The notes beneath the pieces were generated by a model, which saw only the letters and a program-made list of their open reading frames with translations, did not search any database and was not told where the DNA came from. The position numbers were made by a program, and so were the translations under genes. Source: an uncultured Luteimonas sp. (GTDB lineage: Bacteria; Pseudomonadota; Gammaproteobacteria; Xanthomonadales; Xanthomonadaceae). From it: a DNA stretch of 64,000 nt. This document shows, piece after piece, positions 42,397 to 52,884 of this stretch (positions are counted from its first letter, which is position 1; every line of letters begins with the position of its first letter). The stretch lies in NCBI GenBank assembly GCA_934541015.1, contig CAKTDC010000009.1:26868-90867 (forward strand), written 5' to 3'.

Positions 42397-45090
42397 TCAG
42401 AACCTGTAGCTGAAGCCCAGCAGGGTGGTGCGGCCGTACTCGAAGTACCGCTCCGGACGGTTGTCCGGGTCGCCGTCGTTGTAGGCGGCGAAGGGCTCGT
42501 CGCCGATGTTGCTGACCTGCAGGTACAGCGACAGCCCCTGCAGCGGCCCGTGGTTGAAGCTGTAGTTGAGCTGCGCGTCCTGCACCGTCTCGCCGGCGAT
42601 GCTGATGGTCTGGTAGTCGGCGCCGAAGCCGCGGGTTTCGCCGCGGAAGTCGGAGCGGGTGCGGCGGCTGTAGCGGATCGAGAAGCCGCCGCGCTCGTAG
42701 TACACCGTGGCGTTGGAGACGTACTTGGACAGGCCGCTGATCGGCTCGGAGGTAGCGGGCCCGTTGGGGCGGATCGAACTGCTGGTGTCGGAGTAGGTGG
42801 CGATGAGGCCGAGTCCGTCCAGCGGTGCCCACAGCAGGTCCAGCGGCAGCGAGGCGGTCAGTTCGACGCCCTTGATCGTGCCGCCCTCGCCGTTGAAGGG
42901 CTGGTTGATGCGGCCCATCGGCGAGTCGGGATAGACCAGCTGGCCCGGCATCGGCGGCGGCAGCGGGTAGCCGGAGAAGTCGAACGCCACGTCCTGGTTG
43001 TAGATGTAGCTCCTGAGGTCCTTGTGGAACCAGGCCGCGCCCACATAGCCGCGGTTGCCCGCGGCGGTGGTGAAATACTTCTCCACCGACAGGTCGACCG
43101 CATCTGCCAGCCACGGCCGCAGCCTCGGGTTGCCGCCGCCGGCGGACCATTCGCCGCGCGTCACGTCGATGCCCACGTTCATGCCGGCCTGCAGCTGGTC
43201 CATGCGCGGCCGCGCCATCTGCCGGGCCAGCGCCAGGCGGACCACGGTCTCGGGCAGGAACTCCAGGCCCAGGTTCAGGCTGGGCAGGAACACCGAGTAG
43301 TCGATGCCGTCGACCACCGGGCTGCCCACCGGATTGCCCTCGAAGGTGCTGAAGCCCTCGGCTTCCTGGTCGATGTAGATCTTCTGCACGCCGACGTTGC
43401 CGCGCAGCGGCATGTCGCCGAGGTTGGTGTCGATGTCGGCCTTCAGGTACAGGGTGGTCAGCTCTTCGCTCACCGACCAGTTCTTGGCGGCGATGTCCTG
43501 GTGGTAGTTGTAGACGAAGTTGTAGACGCCCGAGGCGAGCACCGAGTTGGCGTCGAACATGCCGAAGCGCCCGATGCCGCCGAAGTTGAAGTCCTGGATG
43601 CTGCCGGGGAACGCCGCGGTGGCGCCGAAGCGGCCGCCCGTGCAGTCGGTGATGCACAGCTTGGCTTCGATCGAGCTCTTGTCCTTGGTGCGCTTGGTGT
43701 AGTTGGCGCCGAAGTCGATGCTGCGGATGAAGCCGTCGTCGAAGCTGCGGATCGCGTTGAGGCGGAACGCGCGCAGCTTGTCGTTGACCTCGAAGTCCTT
43801 GATGTAGCCGTCCTGCCCCCAGCCGCCGGCGTCGGCGAGCACCAGCGAGCCCGGATCGTCGAAGGTGGCGCCAAGCACGTAGTTGTAGAACAGGCGGCTG
43901 GGGTCGATCGAGATGTCGAGGGTGGTGTAGCCGTTGTTGGTCGACACGCCGGCGTAGGTCTCGAGCACGCGGAACTTGCGCTCGACGTCCGACAGCGACA
44001 GGTCGGCGTTGACCAGCCAGTTGTCGCCGACGCGGAACTTGTTGTTGAGGCCGATGGAGTTCAGGCGGTCGTCGATCGGGTTGCTGTCCATGCGCAGCAC
44101 CGGCGAGACGTTGTCCCAGACGCTGTCGGTGATGGTGCCGTTGCCGGCGACGGTGTAGCCGGGGCGGAGCACGCCGCTGCCCCAGATCGTGCCGAACTCC
44201 ATGCCGGTCTTGATCTCGGTCTTCTCGAACTTCGAGTAGAACCAGTCCAGGGTGCCCTCGTAGACATCGTTGGGCTTGAACTGCAGGGTTGCGGCCACGC
44301 CGGTGCGCTCGTGGTTGTTGTCGAACTTGTAGAGCTTGCCGCCGCCCAGCACGGTGGTGCCGTCGGGACCGTCGGTGAAGCCCCAGACTTCGTTCTGGTA
44401 GCCCGGCTGCGGGCTGTCCATCCGCGACACCGCCAGCATCAGGCCGAGGCGGTCGTCGGCGAACTGGTCGATCCAGGTGGCGCTGAAGCGGTAGCCGCTT
44501 TCCTTCTGGTCGCGGATCTTGTTCTGGTCGTAGCGGGCGCTGACGCTCATCACGCGCTCGTCGTAGGACAGCGGGCGCACGGTCTGCAGGTCGACGGTGC
44601 CGGACAGGCCCTGTCCGACCAGGGCCGCGTCGGGGGTCTTGTAGACCACGACCTGGCTGAGCAGCTCGGACGGGTACTGGTCGAACTCGACGCCGCGGTT
44701 GTCGCCGGTGCTGGCCTGCTCGCGGCCGTTGAGCGTGGCGGTGGAGAAGTCGCCGGCGAAGCCGCGGATGTTGATCTGTGCGGCGCGGCCGCGCTCGCGC
44801 TGGGCGGTCAGGCCGGGCAGGCGCGCGATCGAATCGGCGATCGAGGCGTCGGGCAGCTTGCCGATGTCCTCCGCTGAAATCGCCTCGACGATCGAGGTCG
44901 AGGTCTGCTTGGTGTCGATGGACTTCTCGATGGCCGAGCGGATGCCGGTGACCAGGACGCGGTCGAGTTCGGTGGCATCGGTGTCGTCGTCGGCTGCGGC
45001 CGAGGAATCCTGGGCATGGACCTGCGTCGAGGCCATGGCGATCGCGGTCAAGAGCGCGACGCTCAACAGGTTGCGCTTGCGTTGCAACAT
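42397..45090 (-). CDS. TonB-dependent receptor for maltodextrin (MalA-like, IroN family)
   Basis: 897 residues. A signal peptide (RNLLSVALLTAIAMASTQVHAQ) is followed by a TonB-box-like ELDRVLVTGIR. The plug has SIVEAISAEDIGKLPDASIA and AQINIRGFAGDFSTATLNGR, the TonB-Xanth-Caul subfamily signature, then a barrel ending LLGFSYRF. It imports a large ligand across the outer membrane. Its divergent neighbour is a secreted amylase, and a pullulanase, an alpha-glucosidase and a sugar transporter follow, so maltodextrin is the inferred ligand. GGGAGGGGAG supports the ATG at 45090. A candidate LacI-type operator is in the 239 bp divergent region. Confidence 0.93.
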   Translation of the reverse strand: MLQRKRNLLSVALLTAIAMASTQVHAQDSSAAADDDTDATELDRVLVTGIRSAIEKSIDTKQTSTSIVEAISAEDIGKLPDASIADSIARLPGLTAQRERGRAAQINIRGFAGDFSTATLNGREQASTGDNRGVEFDQYPSELLSQVVVYKTPDAALVGQGLSGTVDLQTVRPLSYDERVMSVSARYDQNKIRDQKESGYRFSATWIDQFADDRLGLMLAVSRMDSPQPGYQNEVWGFTDGPDGTTVLGGGKLYKFDNNHERTGVAATLQFKPNDVYEGTLDWFYSKFEKTEIKTGMEFGTIWGSGVLRPGYTVAGNGTITDSVWDNVSPVLRMDSNPIDDRLNSIGLNNKFRVGDNWLVNADLSLSDVERKFRVLETYAGVSTNNGYTTLDISIDPSRLFYNYVLGATFDDPGSLVLADAGGWGQDGYIKDFEVNDKLRAFRLNAIRSFDDGFIRSIDFGANYTKRTKDKSSIEAKLCITDCTGGRFGATAAFPGSIQDFNFGGIGRFGMFDANSVLASGVYNFVYNYHQDIAAKNWSVSEELTTLYLKADIDTNLGDMPLRGNVGVQKIYIDQEAEGFSTFEGNPVGSPVVDGIDYSVFLPSLNLGLEFLPETVVRLALARQMARPRMDQLQAGMNVGIDVTRGEWSAGGGNPRLRPWLADAVDLSVEKYFTTAAGNRGYVGAAWFHKDLRSYIYNQDVAFDFSGYPLPPPMPGQLVYPDSPMGRINQPFNGEGGTIKGVELTASLPLDLLWAPLDGLGLIATYSDTSSSIRPNGPATSEPISGLSKYVSNATVYYERGGFSIRYSRRTRSDFRGETRGFGADYQTISIAGETVQDAQLNYSFNHGPLQGLSLYLQVSNIGDEPFAAYNDGDPDNRPERYFEYGRTTLLGFSYRF

Positions 45091-45226
45091 TCTCCCCTCC
45101 CAAAGGCGATGTTGGCTTGTGATCCGGCTGCTCCGGCGCGCCTGTCGACGGCTTGTCCGGGCGACGCCTGTCGGATGACCGGCGCTTGGCCCATAGTAGT
45201 CGCGGGGTTGCGGCAGAATTGCGCCT

Positions 45227-45240
45227 TGCATACGTATTCA
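45227..45240. promoter_or_regulatory. ATACGTAT candidate operator (site 2)
   Basis: TGCATACGTATTCA, in the 239 bp divergent region between the receptor (start 45090) and the amylase (start 45330). Read on the minus strand it is TGAATACGTATGCAAGG, almost equal to site 3. An adjacent dyad CATTCGCGAATG follows. Confidence 0.6.
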
Positions 45241-45329
45241 TTCGCGAATGCAGGCCCTGTCGCGTGCCTGCGCCCGCGTATCGCGGCGAATATCGCCGCA
45301 TCGGCTGGCCGCTGCGCGAGGTGTTGGAG

Positions 45330-47987
45330 ATGGGCAAGGCATTCCCGGGTTTTCGCCGCGGTTCGCCCGCCATGGCGATGCTGGCTGCGGCGCTGGCGGC
45401 AACGCTGGCGGTGCTGATGCCGGTTGGTCCCGCCGCCGCCGGGACAGCGCCGAAGCTGCTGCTGCACGTGCCGTCCCCGGACTGGCGCGACCAGGTGATC
45501 TACTTCCTGATGATCGACCGGTTCGACGACGGCGATCCTTCCAACAACGACCAGGGCGCGGGCGAGTTCGATCCCGGCGACGGTGCGAAGTTCAGCGGCG
45601 GCGACCTGGCCGGCATCGCGCGCCGCATCGACTACATCCGCGGGCTGGGCGCGACCGCGGTGTGGATCACGCCGCCGGTGGCCAGCCAGTGGTGGAACCG
45701 GCGCGTGCGCTACGGCGGCTATCACGGCTACTGGGCGGAGGACTTCTCCGCGGTCGATGCCCACTTCGGCACGCTCGATGACTATCGCGCGCTGTCGCAT
45801 GCGCTGCATTCGGCGGGCATGTACCTGGTGCAGGACATCGTCACCAACCACACGGCCGACTACTTCGACTACGGCGACGGCTGGCGCGCGGACGATCCGG
45901 CGCACGGCTTCCGGTTGATCACCGACTCGCGCGGACGTACCGCGCCTTCGCAGCAGCCGTTCGCGATGAACGATGCGCGCGATCCGCTCCAGCGCGCCGC
46001 CGGCATCTACCACTGGACGCCGGACATCCGCGACTACCGCGACGGCGTGCAGGAGCGGACCTTCCAGATGGCGGGGCTGGACGACCTGGCCACCGGCAAT
46101 CCGGTGGTGCGGCGGGCTTTGCGCAAGGCGTACGGAGACTGGATCGCCGAGGTCGGCGTGGATGCGTTCCGCGTCGATACCGCGTTCTACGTCGAGCCGG
46201 AGTTCTTTGCCGATTTCCTGCGTTCCGGCGAGGCCGAAGCGCCGGGCATCCTGCACGTCGCGGCGGACACGGGGCGCCGCGAGTTCCATGTGTTCGGCGA
46301 GGGATTCGCGATCGACGCGCCGTTCGCAGAAGTCCAGGCGCAGCGTATCGAACGCTATGTGCGTTCGGCCGATGGCGAAGACCTGCTGCCGGGCATGATC
46401 AACTTTCCCCTGTACGGCAGCCTGGCCGACGTGTTCGCGCGCGGCATGCCGACCGCGGTGCTGGCGCACCGCATCGACAGCATGATGCGGGTGCACTCGG
46501 ATCCGCACCGGATGCCGAGCTTCGTCGACAACCACGATGTCGACCGCTTCCTGGCCGGCGGCAGCGAGGCGGGTTTGAAGCAGGCGCTGCTGGCGATCAT
46601 GACCCTGCCGGGAATCCCGGTGATCTACTACGGCACCGAGCAGGGCTTCCGGCAGCAGCGCCAGGCGATGTTCGCCGCTGGCTACGGCTCGGGCGGACGC
46701 GACCGGTTCGACAGCGGGGCGCCCCTGTACGGCTACGTGCGCGGGCTGACGGCGCTGCGGCGCGCGCATCGGGTGCTGTCGCGCGGCGTGCCCGAGGTGC
46801 TGGATGCGTCCGCGGCCGGTGCAGGCCCGGTGTCGTGGCGGATGCGGGACGGCGATGCCGTGGCGCTGGTGGCGATGAACAGCGCCGATTCGGCGAAGCT
46901 GCTCGACAACCTCGATACCGGCCTGGCGCCGGGCACGCGCCTGCGCAGCGTGTTCGCCATCGAAGACGCGATCGGCGACCTGGTGGTGGACACCGACGGC
47001 CGCGTGCACCTGCGCCTGCCGTCGCGGCACGGGGAGGTCTGGGTTCCCGACGGGATCGCTGCCCGGGCGCCGGAGACGCGGATGGCGCTGCGGCTGGAGC
47101 CGGTGGCGGAGGGTGCGGTCACGGACGACTTCCCGCTGCGCGGGACCGCGGGCATCGCCGGTCCGCTGAAGCTGGTGGTCGACGGCGATATCGATGGCGC
47201 GCGCGACGTGGAGCCCGCCGCCGACGGCAGCTGGATGGCGACGGTGGCGACCGGCAGCATGGTCGATGCCGCGGTCGCGCACCGGGCAGTGCTGTGGGCG
47301 CCGGCGGCCGGTGCGGTGTCGGAGCGGATCGGCTTCCGGGTCGCGCGCGAGTGGCGGCTGCTGGCGGAAGTGACCGATCCCGCGGGCGATGACCGCGGCC
47401 GCTCGGGTCGCTACCTGCCGCCCGATGATCCGGTCTGGCGTCGCCAGCGGCCTCTGGATATCCGCCAGGTCCGTGTGTCGGGTTCCGGCGGCGCGCTGCG
47501 GATCGAACTGCGGATGGCCGACGTGGCGGCGAGCTGGAATCCCGCCAACGGGTTCGACCACGTGGCGCTGACGCTGTTCCTGCAGCTGCCGGGTCGCGAC
47601 TGCGCCGGCGGCAGCCGGGTGATGCCGCTGCAGAACGCGGAGCTGCCGGACGGGATGTGCTGGCACCTGCGGCTGCGCGCGCACGGCTGGTCGAACGCGC
47701 TGTTCTCGGCCGAGGGCGCGGCTGCGGACGGGGAGGGGACGCCGGTGGCGCCGGGTGCGGATATTTCGGTGGAGCCGGATGCGGGAAAGATCGTGTTCAC
47801 ACTGCCCGCCGCGGCGCTGGGATCACCGGCTTCGCTGTCCGGGCTGAAGCTGTACGTGAACACCTGGGACTACGACGGCGGCTACCGTGCGCTGGCGGTT
47901 GATCCGGGCGGATTCGCGTTCAGCGGCGGCGACGGAGCGGTGGAGCCGCTGGTGATGGATGAGACGGAGGTGATCGTGGTGCCCTGA
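45330..47987 (+). CDS. GH13 alpha-amylase with C-terminal glucodextranase-like module
   Basis: 885 residues. A signal peptide (AMLAAALAATLAVLMPVGPAAA) is followed by a GH13 barrel with YFLMIDRFDDGD, DIVTNHTADYF, the nucleophile Asp283 (GVDAFRVDTA), the acid/base Glu324 (FGEGF) and Asp403 (FVDNHDVDRF). After the barrel and its beta-sandwich, the last 250 residues resemble the membrane- or surface-binding C-terminal module of glucodextranases (ITDPAGDDRG-like EVTDPAGDDRGRSGRYLPPD, and YVNTWDYDGGYRAL). Starch is cut outside the inner membrane. GAGG lies 8 bases before the ATG. It converges with pulA. Confidence 0.9.
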   Translation: MGKAFPGFRRGSPAMAMLAAALAATLAVLMPVGPAAAGTAPKLLLHVPSPDWRDQVIYFLMIDRFDDGDPSNNDQGAGEFDPGDGAKFSGGDLAGIARRIDYIRGLGATAVWITPPVASQWWNRRVRYGGYHGYWAEDFSAVDAHFGTLDDYRALSHALHSAGMYLVQDIVTNHTADYFDYGDGWRADDPAHGFRLITDSRGRTAPSQQPFAMNDARDPLQRAAGIYHWTPDIRDYRDGVQERTFQMAGLDDLATGNPVVRRALRKAYGDWIAEVGVDAFRVDTAFYVEPEFFADFLRSGEAEAPGILHVAADTGRREFHVFGEGFAIDAPFAEVQAQRIERYVRSADGEDLLPGMINFPLYGSLADVFARGMPTAVLAHRIDSMMRVHSDPHRMPSFVDNHDVDRFLAGGSEAGLKQALLAIMTLPGIPVIYYGTEQGFRQQRQAMFAAGYGSGGRDRFDSGAPLYGYVRGLTALRRAHRVLSRGVPEVLDASAAGAGPVSWRMRDGDAVALVAMNSADSAKLLDNLDTGLAPGTRLRSVFAIEDAIGDLVVDTDGRVHLRLPSRHGEVWVPDGIAARAPETRMALRLEPVAEGAVTDDFPLRGTAGIAGPLKLVVDGDIDGARDVEPAADGSWMATVATGSMVDAAVAHRAVLWAPAAGAVSERIGFRVAREWRLLAEVTDPAGDDRGRSGRYLPPDDPVWRRQRPLDIRQVRVSGSGGALRIELRMADVAASWNPANGFDHVALTLFLQLPGRDCAGGSRVMPLQNAELPDGMCWHLRLRAHGWSNALFSAEGAAADGEGTPVAPGADISVEPDAGKIVFTLPAAALGSPASLSGLKLYVNTWDYDGGYRALAVDPGGFAFSGGDGAVEPLVMDETEVIVVP

Positions 47988-48020
47988 GGAGCGGAGCGGG
48001 AGGCCGGGTAGGGGGCCGCG

Positions 48021-50768
48021 TCACTCCACGACGTACACCAGCGCCGTCCTCCCCGGCACGGTGAAGCTTCCGCCGGCGGCATCGTGCCGCGCGGCCTGCG
48101 CCGGTCGCCTGTCCGCAGCCGACGGCGCCAGATGCACCGGATGCAGCGCCCACGGCTTGCCGCGCTGCGCGTCGAGGCGGAGCGTCTGCGCCTGCGGGCT
48201 GGCGTTGATGAAATACAGCACTTCGCGGAACCGCGCCTCCGGCCAGTCCCCGCCATCGAGGTGCCCGACCAGCACCAGCGGATTCTGTTGCGGACCGCTG
48301 TTGGGGAAGGTCAGCCGGCGCCTGACCTCGTCGGCATCGCGCATCCGGAACAGCGGCGTGCTGGCGCGGATGCGCAGCAGGTCCTGCAGCGCAGCGGCAG
48401 TGAAGGCGATGTCGGCCGGTGTCGGCCTGATCCCGTCGTCGGCGAGCAGCGGCCGCATCAGCGGCCAGTCGCGCCCGTTGTCGGGTTCGGGCGGCAGCCC
48501 GGTACCGAAATGGTTGTCCTGCAGCGTCGGGTCGAAGCGGTTGAACCAGTCGCCCGAGTCGTAGCTGTTGCGGTCCAGCGATTTCGATCGCAGCGTCTCG
48601 ATCCCCGCGTGGAAGTAGGCTACGCCCTGGCTGAAGGCGGTGTGCGCCATGCCCAGCACCTGCACCCGCGCGCGCTCCTCGCGCGAGGTGTCCTGCGGCA
48701 GCTTGAACACGTTGATGTCGAACAGGGTCTGGTTGTCGTGGTTCTCGACGTAGTTCACGACCTCGCCGGGCTGGCTGGCGAAACCGGCGGGCTGTCCCTT
48801 GTAGTCGAGCTGGTCCAGGCGCAGGCGGCGGCCGTCGTGCGCGGTGAGCTCGAAATCGCGCAGGGTGCCGGCCAGGCCGGCGCGCGCCAGATCGGCCGCA
48901 TGCAGCAGGTCGGCAAGCGGGCGGGTGCGGTCGGCGTGCGCATTGGGCGCGTAGGCCAGGCCGTTGAGCCAGCCCTGTTCGCGCAGCAGCGCCACGCCGC
49001 TGTCGGCGGGGCCGCCGCCGCGCAGGGCATCGCGCGCGCGGTCGCTGAAGCTGGCGATGCCGGACCCGGCCAGCGACAGCTGCGAGGCCTGCACGAAGCG
49101 CGCGCCGTCGGCGACTTCGCCGAAGTTCCAGCCTTCGCCGATCAGCGGAACGTGGCCGCCGGCGGCGGCGTTCACCGCCAGCTGCAGCCGTTCCATCGCC
49201 GCGCGCGGCTGGTGGCCCATCAGGTCGAAGCGGAACGATCCGATGCGGTAGTGCCGGGTCCACAGCACGGCCGAGTCGATCATCAGCTTCGCCATCATCG
49301 CGTGCTCGGTGGCGGTGTTCTCGCAGCAGGTGGAGCGGGTGACGCGGCCGGCCTCGTCCAGCCGGTGGTAGTAGCCGGGGACGATGCGGTCGAGCACCGA
49401 TCGCGGATCCTGGCCCGAGGCCGAGGTGTGGTTGTAGACCACGTCCATGCCCACGCGCAGCCCGATCCGGTGCAGCGCCATGACCATGCGCCGGAACTCG
49501 AGGATGCGCGCGGCCGCGTCGCCGGCGCTGCTGGCGTAGCTGCCTTCGGGCACGTTGAAGTGGAACGGGTCGTAGCCCCAGTTGAAGCAGTCGGAGGCGG
49601 CCGCGGCCATCACCGCGGCCTGCTGCGCCTCGCTGTCCGGCGCGGCGTCGGGGATCTGCGGCGTGGTGCAGCCGGTTTCGGGGATGGTGGCGATGTCGAA
49701 CACCGGCAGCAGGTGCAAGTCGGTCATGCCGGCGTCGGCCAGCGCGCGCAGGTGGCGCATGCCGGCGGACGAATCGTGGCTGAAGCCGAGGTACCTGCCG
49801 CGGTCGGACGCGGGCACGGTCGAGTCGCCGATGGAGAAGTCGCGCACGTGCAGCTCGTAGATGGCCACGTCCGTCTGCGCGGCGATGGCGGGTGCCGCGG
49901 TATCGTCCCAGCCTTCCGGCTTCAGCGCCGGGGCATCCAGGTCGGCGATCCAGCTGCGCCTGGAGTCGGCGCCGAGCCCGACCGAATACGGATCGGTGAC
50001 GCGGTTGCGGACCAGGCCCTGCCCGGGCACGAACACGTCGACCAGCCAGGTGTAGTAGCGGCCGGACAGGTCGGCGGCATCGGCTAGCGACCAGATGCCG
50101 GAGCGCGCGTCGTGCCGCGCCGGGCGCACGGCGCCGGCTGCAGCATCGCCGCTGTCGTACAGGCACAGCGCCACGGCGCGCGCGGTGGGCGCCCACAGGG
50201 CAAGGTGCGTGCCGCCGCTGCCGACGGTGACGCCGAGCGCGGCGTCGGCCGCGGCATCGGCGTGGAGGTCGTCAAGCGCCCCGGCGAGCTGGAGCGCCGT
50301 ACTCGCGATCGTCCTGCCGTCGGCGTCCTCGCGCACCAGCAGCAGCTGCCCGCGCAGCAGCTCCGGAACGCGGGCGGCGTCGGCCGCGGTGACGGCGAGC
50401 GTGGCGCCGGCGCCGACGAAGCCGAAGCGTCCGGAAATGCTTTCGGGCAGGTCGCCGCGGAAGGGCGCCAGCACCAGCGCCGCGTCCGCGCCGGATACGG
50501 GTTCCCCGGGGCTGGCGACGATCGCGCCGCTGCGCGAGTGGTACAGGCGGTAGCGTCCCTCGCCGTGCGCGCCCGGCCAGCGGATCAGGCGCCGGTCGAG
50601 CCAGTGCGCGCGCGCTTCCGGCGCCTGCGCCTGCGCGGCGGGAACCAGCACCCTGGCGGAGGCGGGCAGGTCGCAGTCCTGCAGCTGCGGCGGCGGCAGG
50701 GTGACGCCGGATGCGGCGCCGGCTGCGCACAGGAGCCACGGAAGCAGGAAGCGCGGGAGTCGATTCAT
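48021..50768 (-). CDS. pulA: Pullulanase-type alpha-1,6-glucosidase
   Basis: 915 residues. A signal peptide ([16 protein letters not shown]) is followed by an N-terminal pullulanase region, a CBM48 module (about 178-250, [20 protein letters not shown]) and the GH13_13 barrel. The pullulanase hallmark NWGYDP is at 396-401; the nucleophile is Asp515 (SFRFDLMGH), acid/base Glu545 (IGEGWNFG), and Asp in VENHDNQT. It debranches limit dextrins. The start lies 147 bp after the alpha-glucosidase stop on the same strand, so both may be transcribed from the 52.6 kb divergent promoter. Confidence 0.94.
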   Translation of the reverse strand: MNRLPRFLLPWLLCAAGAASGVTLPPPQLQDCDLPASARVLVPAAQAQAPEARAHWLDRRLIRWPGAHGEGRYRLYHSRSGAIVASPGEPVSGADAALVLAPFRGDLPESISGRFGFVGAGATLAVTAADAARVPELLRGQLLLVREDADGRTIASTALQLAGALDDLHADAAADAALGVTVGSGGTHLALWAPTARAVALCLYDSGDAAAGAVRPARHDARSGIWSLADAADLSGRYYTWLVDVFVPGQGLVRNRVTDPYSVGLGADSRRSWIADLDAPALKPEGWDDTAAPAIAAQTDVAIYELHVRDFSIGDSTVPASDRGRYLGFSHDSSAGMRHLRALADAGMTDLHLLPVFDIATIPETGCTTPQIPDAAPDSEAQQAAVMAAAASDCFNWGYDPFHFNVPEGSYASSAGDAAARILEFRRMVMALHRIGLRVGMDVVYNHTSASGQDPRSVLDRIVPGYYHRLDEAGRVTRSTCCENTATEHAMMAKLMIDSAVLWTRHYRIGSFRFDLMGHQPRAAMERLQLAVNAAAGGHVPLIGEGWNFGEVADGARFVQASQLSLAGSGIASFSDRARDALRGGGPADSGVALLREQGWLNGLAYAPNAHADRTRPLADLLHAADLARAGLAGTLRDFELTAHDGRRLRLDQLDYKGQPAGFASQPGEVVNYVENHDNQTLFDINVFKLPQDTSREERARVQVLGMAHTAFSQGVAYFHAGIETLRSKSLDRNSYDSGDWFNRFDPTLQDNHFGTGLPPEPDNGRDWPLMRPLLADDGIRPTPADIAFTAAALQDLLRIRASTPLFRMRDADEVRRRLTFPNSGPQQNPLVLVGHLDGGDWPEARFREVLYFINASPQAQTLRLDAQRGKPWALHPVHLAPSAADRRPAQAARHDAAGGSFTVPGRTALVYVVE

Positions 50769-50915
50769 GGCGTCGCCGTTCTCGCTGTCTGTGCGGGGAG
50801 CCGACGGCGCGCGCCAGCGCGTCGCCGACTGTCCGCCCGGGCCCCGCGGCGGTCCGGGGCGGGTCCTGCGGTCCGGCGGGCACGGCCCCGTGCGTGCCCG
50901 ATGCGGATGGCGGAT

Positions 50916-52580
50916 TCAGTCCGCGGCCGGGTGCGGGGGATCGTTCGCTCCCGCGGCGTGCGCGCCCGCCGGTTCGCCGTACCACACGCCCCAGGCGGGC
51001 AGCTGCAGGCGGCCGGCAGAGACTTCGCCCGACGCCAGGCCGTGATCGTCGCGGGTCCGTGCCCCGGCGGCATCGGGCAGCGCGCACGACACCGGCTGCG
51101 CCGACAGGTTGAACGCGACCAGCAGACGCTGGCCGCCGGCTTCGCGGACGAAGGCGAGGACCGGCTCGGGCGCGTCGAGGAAGCGGATCGTGCCGCCGAC
51201 CAGCGCCGGCTGCCCGTGGCGCCAGCGCAGGAAGCGCCGCGTCGCGTTGAGCGTCGAGTGCGGGTCCGCATCCTGCGCGGCCACGTTCAGCGCCGCGTGC
51301 GCGGCCGGCACCGGCAGCCACGGCGTGCCCTCGCTGAAGCCGGCGCGCGGGTCGGCGGTCCACGGCATCGGCGTACGGCAGCCGTCGCGGCCCTTGAAGT
51401 TGGGCCAGAAGGTGATTCCGTAGGGATCGCGCAGCGCCTCGAACGGCACGTCGGCCTCCGGCAGGCCGAGTTCCTCGCCCTGGTACAGGCAGACCGAGCC
51501 GCGCAGCGAGCAGACCATCGCCACCAGCATCCTGCCCAGCTGCGGCGAGGCATCGGCGCCGCCCCAGCGGGTCACCGCGCGGCGCACGTCGTGGTTGGAC
51601 ACCGCCCAGCACGGCCAGCCTTCGGTCATCACCGTTTCCAGGCGCGAGACGGTCTCGCGGATGTAGGCGGCGCTGAAATCGTCCACCAGCAGCTCGAAGC
51701 TGTAGCCCATGTGCAGGCGCTGGCCGGAGGTGTACTCGGCGGTGGTGGCCAGCGAATCCTCCGAGGAGATCTCGCCCAGGGTCACCGCGCCGGGATAGCG
51801 GTCCAGCAGCGCCCGCAGTTCCTCGAGGAAGCCGATGTTCTCGGGCCGGGTGTTGTTGTACCAGTGGTACTGGAACGCGTACGGATTGTCGGCGCTGAAG
51901 CCGCGGCCCACGCGCTGGTCCGGCGGCTTGGGCGGGTTGTCGCGCAGCTGCGCGTCGTTGTAGCAGAAGTTGATCGAGTCCAGGCGGAAGCCGTCGACGC
52001 CGCGGTCGAGCCAGAATTTCACGTAGTCCAGCGTGGCCTGGCGCACGTCCGGATTGTGGAAGTTCAGGTCCGGCTGCGAGGACAGGAAGTTGTGCAGGTA
52101 GTACTGGCCGCGGCGCGGCTCCCAGCGCCAGGCCACGCCGCCGAACAGCGACATCCAGTTGTTGGGCGGGGTGCCGTCCTCGCGCGCGTCGGCCCACACG
52201 TACCAGTCGGCCTTCGGGTTGGTGCGGTCCTGACTGCTCTCGCGGAACCACGCGTGCTGGTCGGAGGTGTGACTGAAGACCTGGTCGATCATCACCTTCA
52301 GGCCCAGCGCGTGCGCCTTCGCCAGCAGCCGGTCGAAGTCGTCGAGCGTGCCGAACAGCGGATCGACCGCGCGCTGGTCGGCGATGTCGTAGCCGAAGTC
52401 GGCCATCGGCGACTTGAAGAACGGCGAGATCCAGATCGCGTCCACGCCGAGGCTGGCGACGTGGTCGAGGCGGTCGATGATGCCGGGCAGGTCGCCGACG
52501 CCATCGCCGTTGGTGTCCATGTAGCTGCGCGGATAGATCTGGTAGATCACCGCGCCGCGCCACCACTGCTCGCTTGTCAT
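50916..52580 (-). CDS. GH13 (subfamily 23-like) alpha-glucosidase
   Basis: 554 residues with no signal peptide, so cytoplasmic. It starts MTSEQWWRGAVIYQIYPRSY and carries DTNGDGVGDLPGI, QVFSHTSDQHAWF, the nucleophile Asp201 (DGFRLDSINF), acid/base Glu270 (LGEISSED) and Asp331 (VSNHDVRR). The pattern resembles Xanthomonas XgtA/Halomonas HaG alpha-glucosidases, which act on maltose with alpha-1,4 preference. It would finish degradation of sugars brought in by the divergent MFS protein. The upstream frame is open to 53210 but crosses the operator region and is not coding. Confidence 0.93.
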   Translation of the reverse strand: MTSEQWWRGAVIYQIYPRSYMDTNGDGVGDLPGIIDRLDHVASLGVDAIWISPFFKSPMADFGYDIADQRAVDPLFGTLDDFDRLLAKAHALGLKVMIDQVFSHTSDQHAWFRESSQDRTNPKADWYVWADAREDGTPPNNWMSLFGGVAWRWEPRRGQYYLHNFLSSQPDLNFHNPDVRQATLDYVKFWLDRGVDGFRLDSINFCYNDAQLRDNPPKPPDQRVGRGFSADNPYAFQYHWYNNTRPENIGFLEELRALLDRYPGAVTLGEISSEDSLATTAEYTSGQRLHMGYSFELLVDDFSAAYIRETVSRLETVMTEGWPCWAVSNHDVRRAVTRWGGADASPQLGRMLVAMVCSLRGSVCLYQGEELGLPEADVPFEALRDPYGITFWPNFKGRDGCRTPMPWTADPRAGFSEGTPWLPVPAAHAALNVAAQDADPHSTLNATRRFLRWRHGQPALVGGTIRFLDAPEPVLAFVREAGGQRLLVAFNLSAQPVSCALPDAAGARTRDDHGLASGEVSAGRLQLPAWGVWYGEPAGAHAAGANDPPHPAAD

Positions 52581-52884
52581 CGTGTTTCCGGCATCTCGAT
52601 GCGTGCCGGCGCACCGGCGGTCGGGCGACACTATTCCACAGCGCGGCGGCGCGTGAGCGCGCCGGCACAGGCAGCGACGCGATGAATACGTATGCGGAGC
52701 GGCGGCGTGCGCAGGCCCGGCAGACGCCGCCGGATGCCGGCGAATCGCGAAAATACGCTTGACGTCCCTGCGTTTTCCGCGTTTTTGCTGCGGATATCCG
52801 GGTGCAGTGTCATGCTGCGATGCCGCAAGGAAAGCGCATGCACCTGCGCCGAGAATGTAGCCAACGCATCGTCGACGGGTCCCC
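52581..52884. promoter_or_regulatory. Divergent control region with ATACGTAT site 3
   Basis: 304 bp between the alpha-glucosidase and transporter genes. TGAATACGTATGCGG is at 52683-52697, about 110 bp from the glucosidase start. A -35-like TTGACG is at 52759 facing the transporter. No gene is present. Confidence 0.6.
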
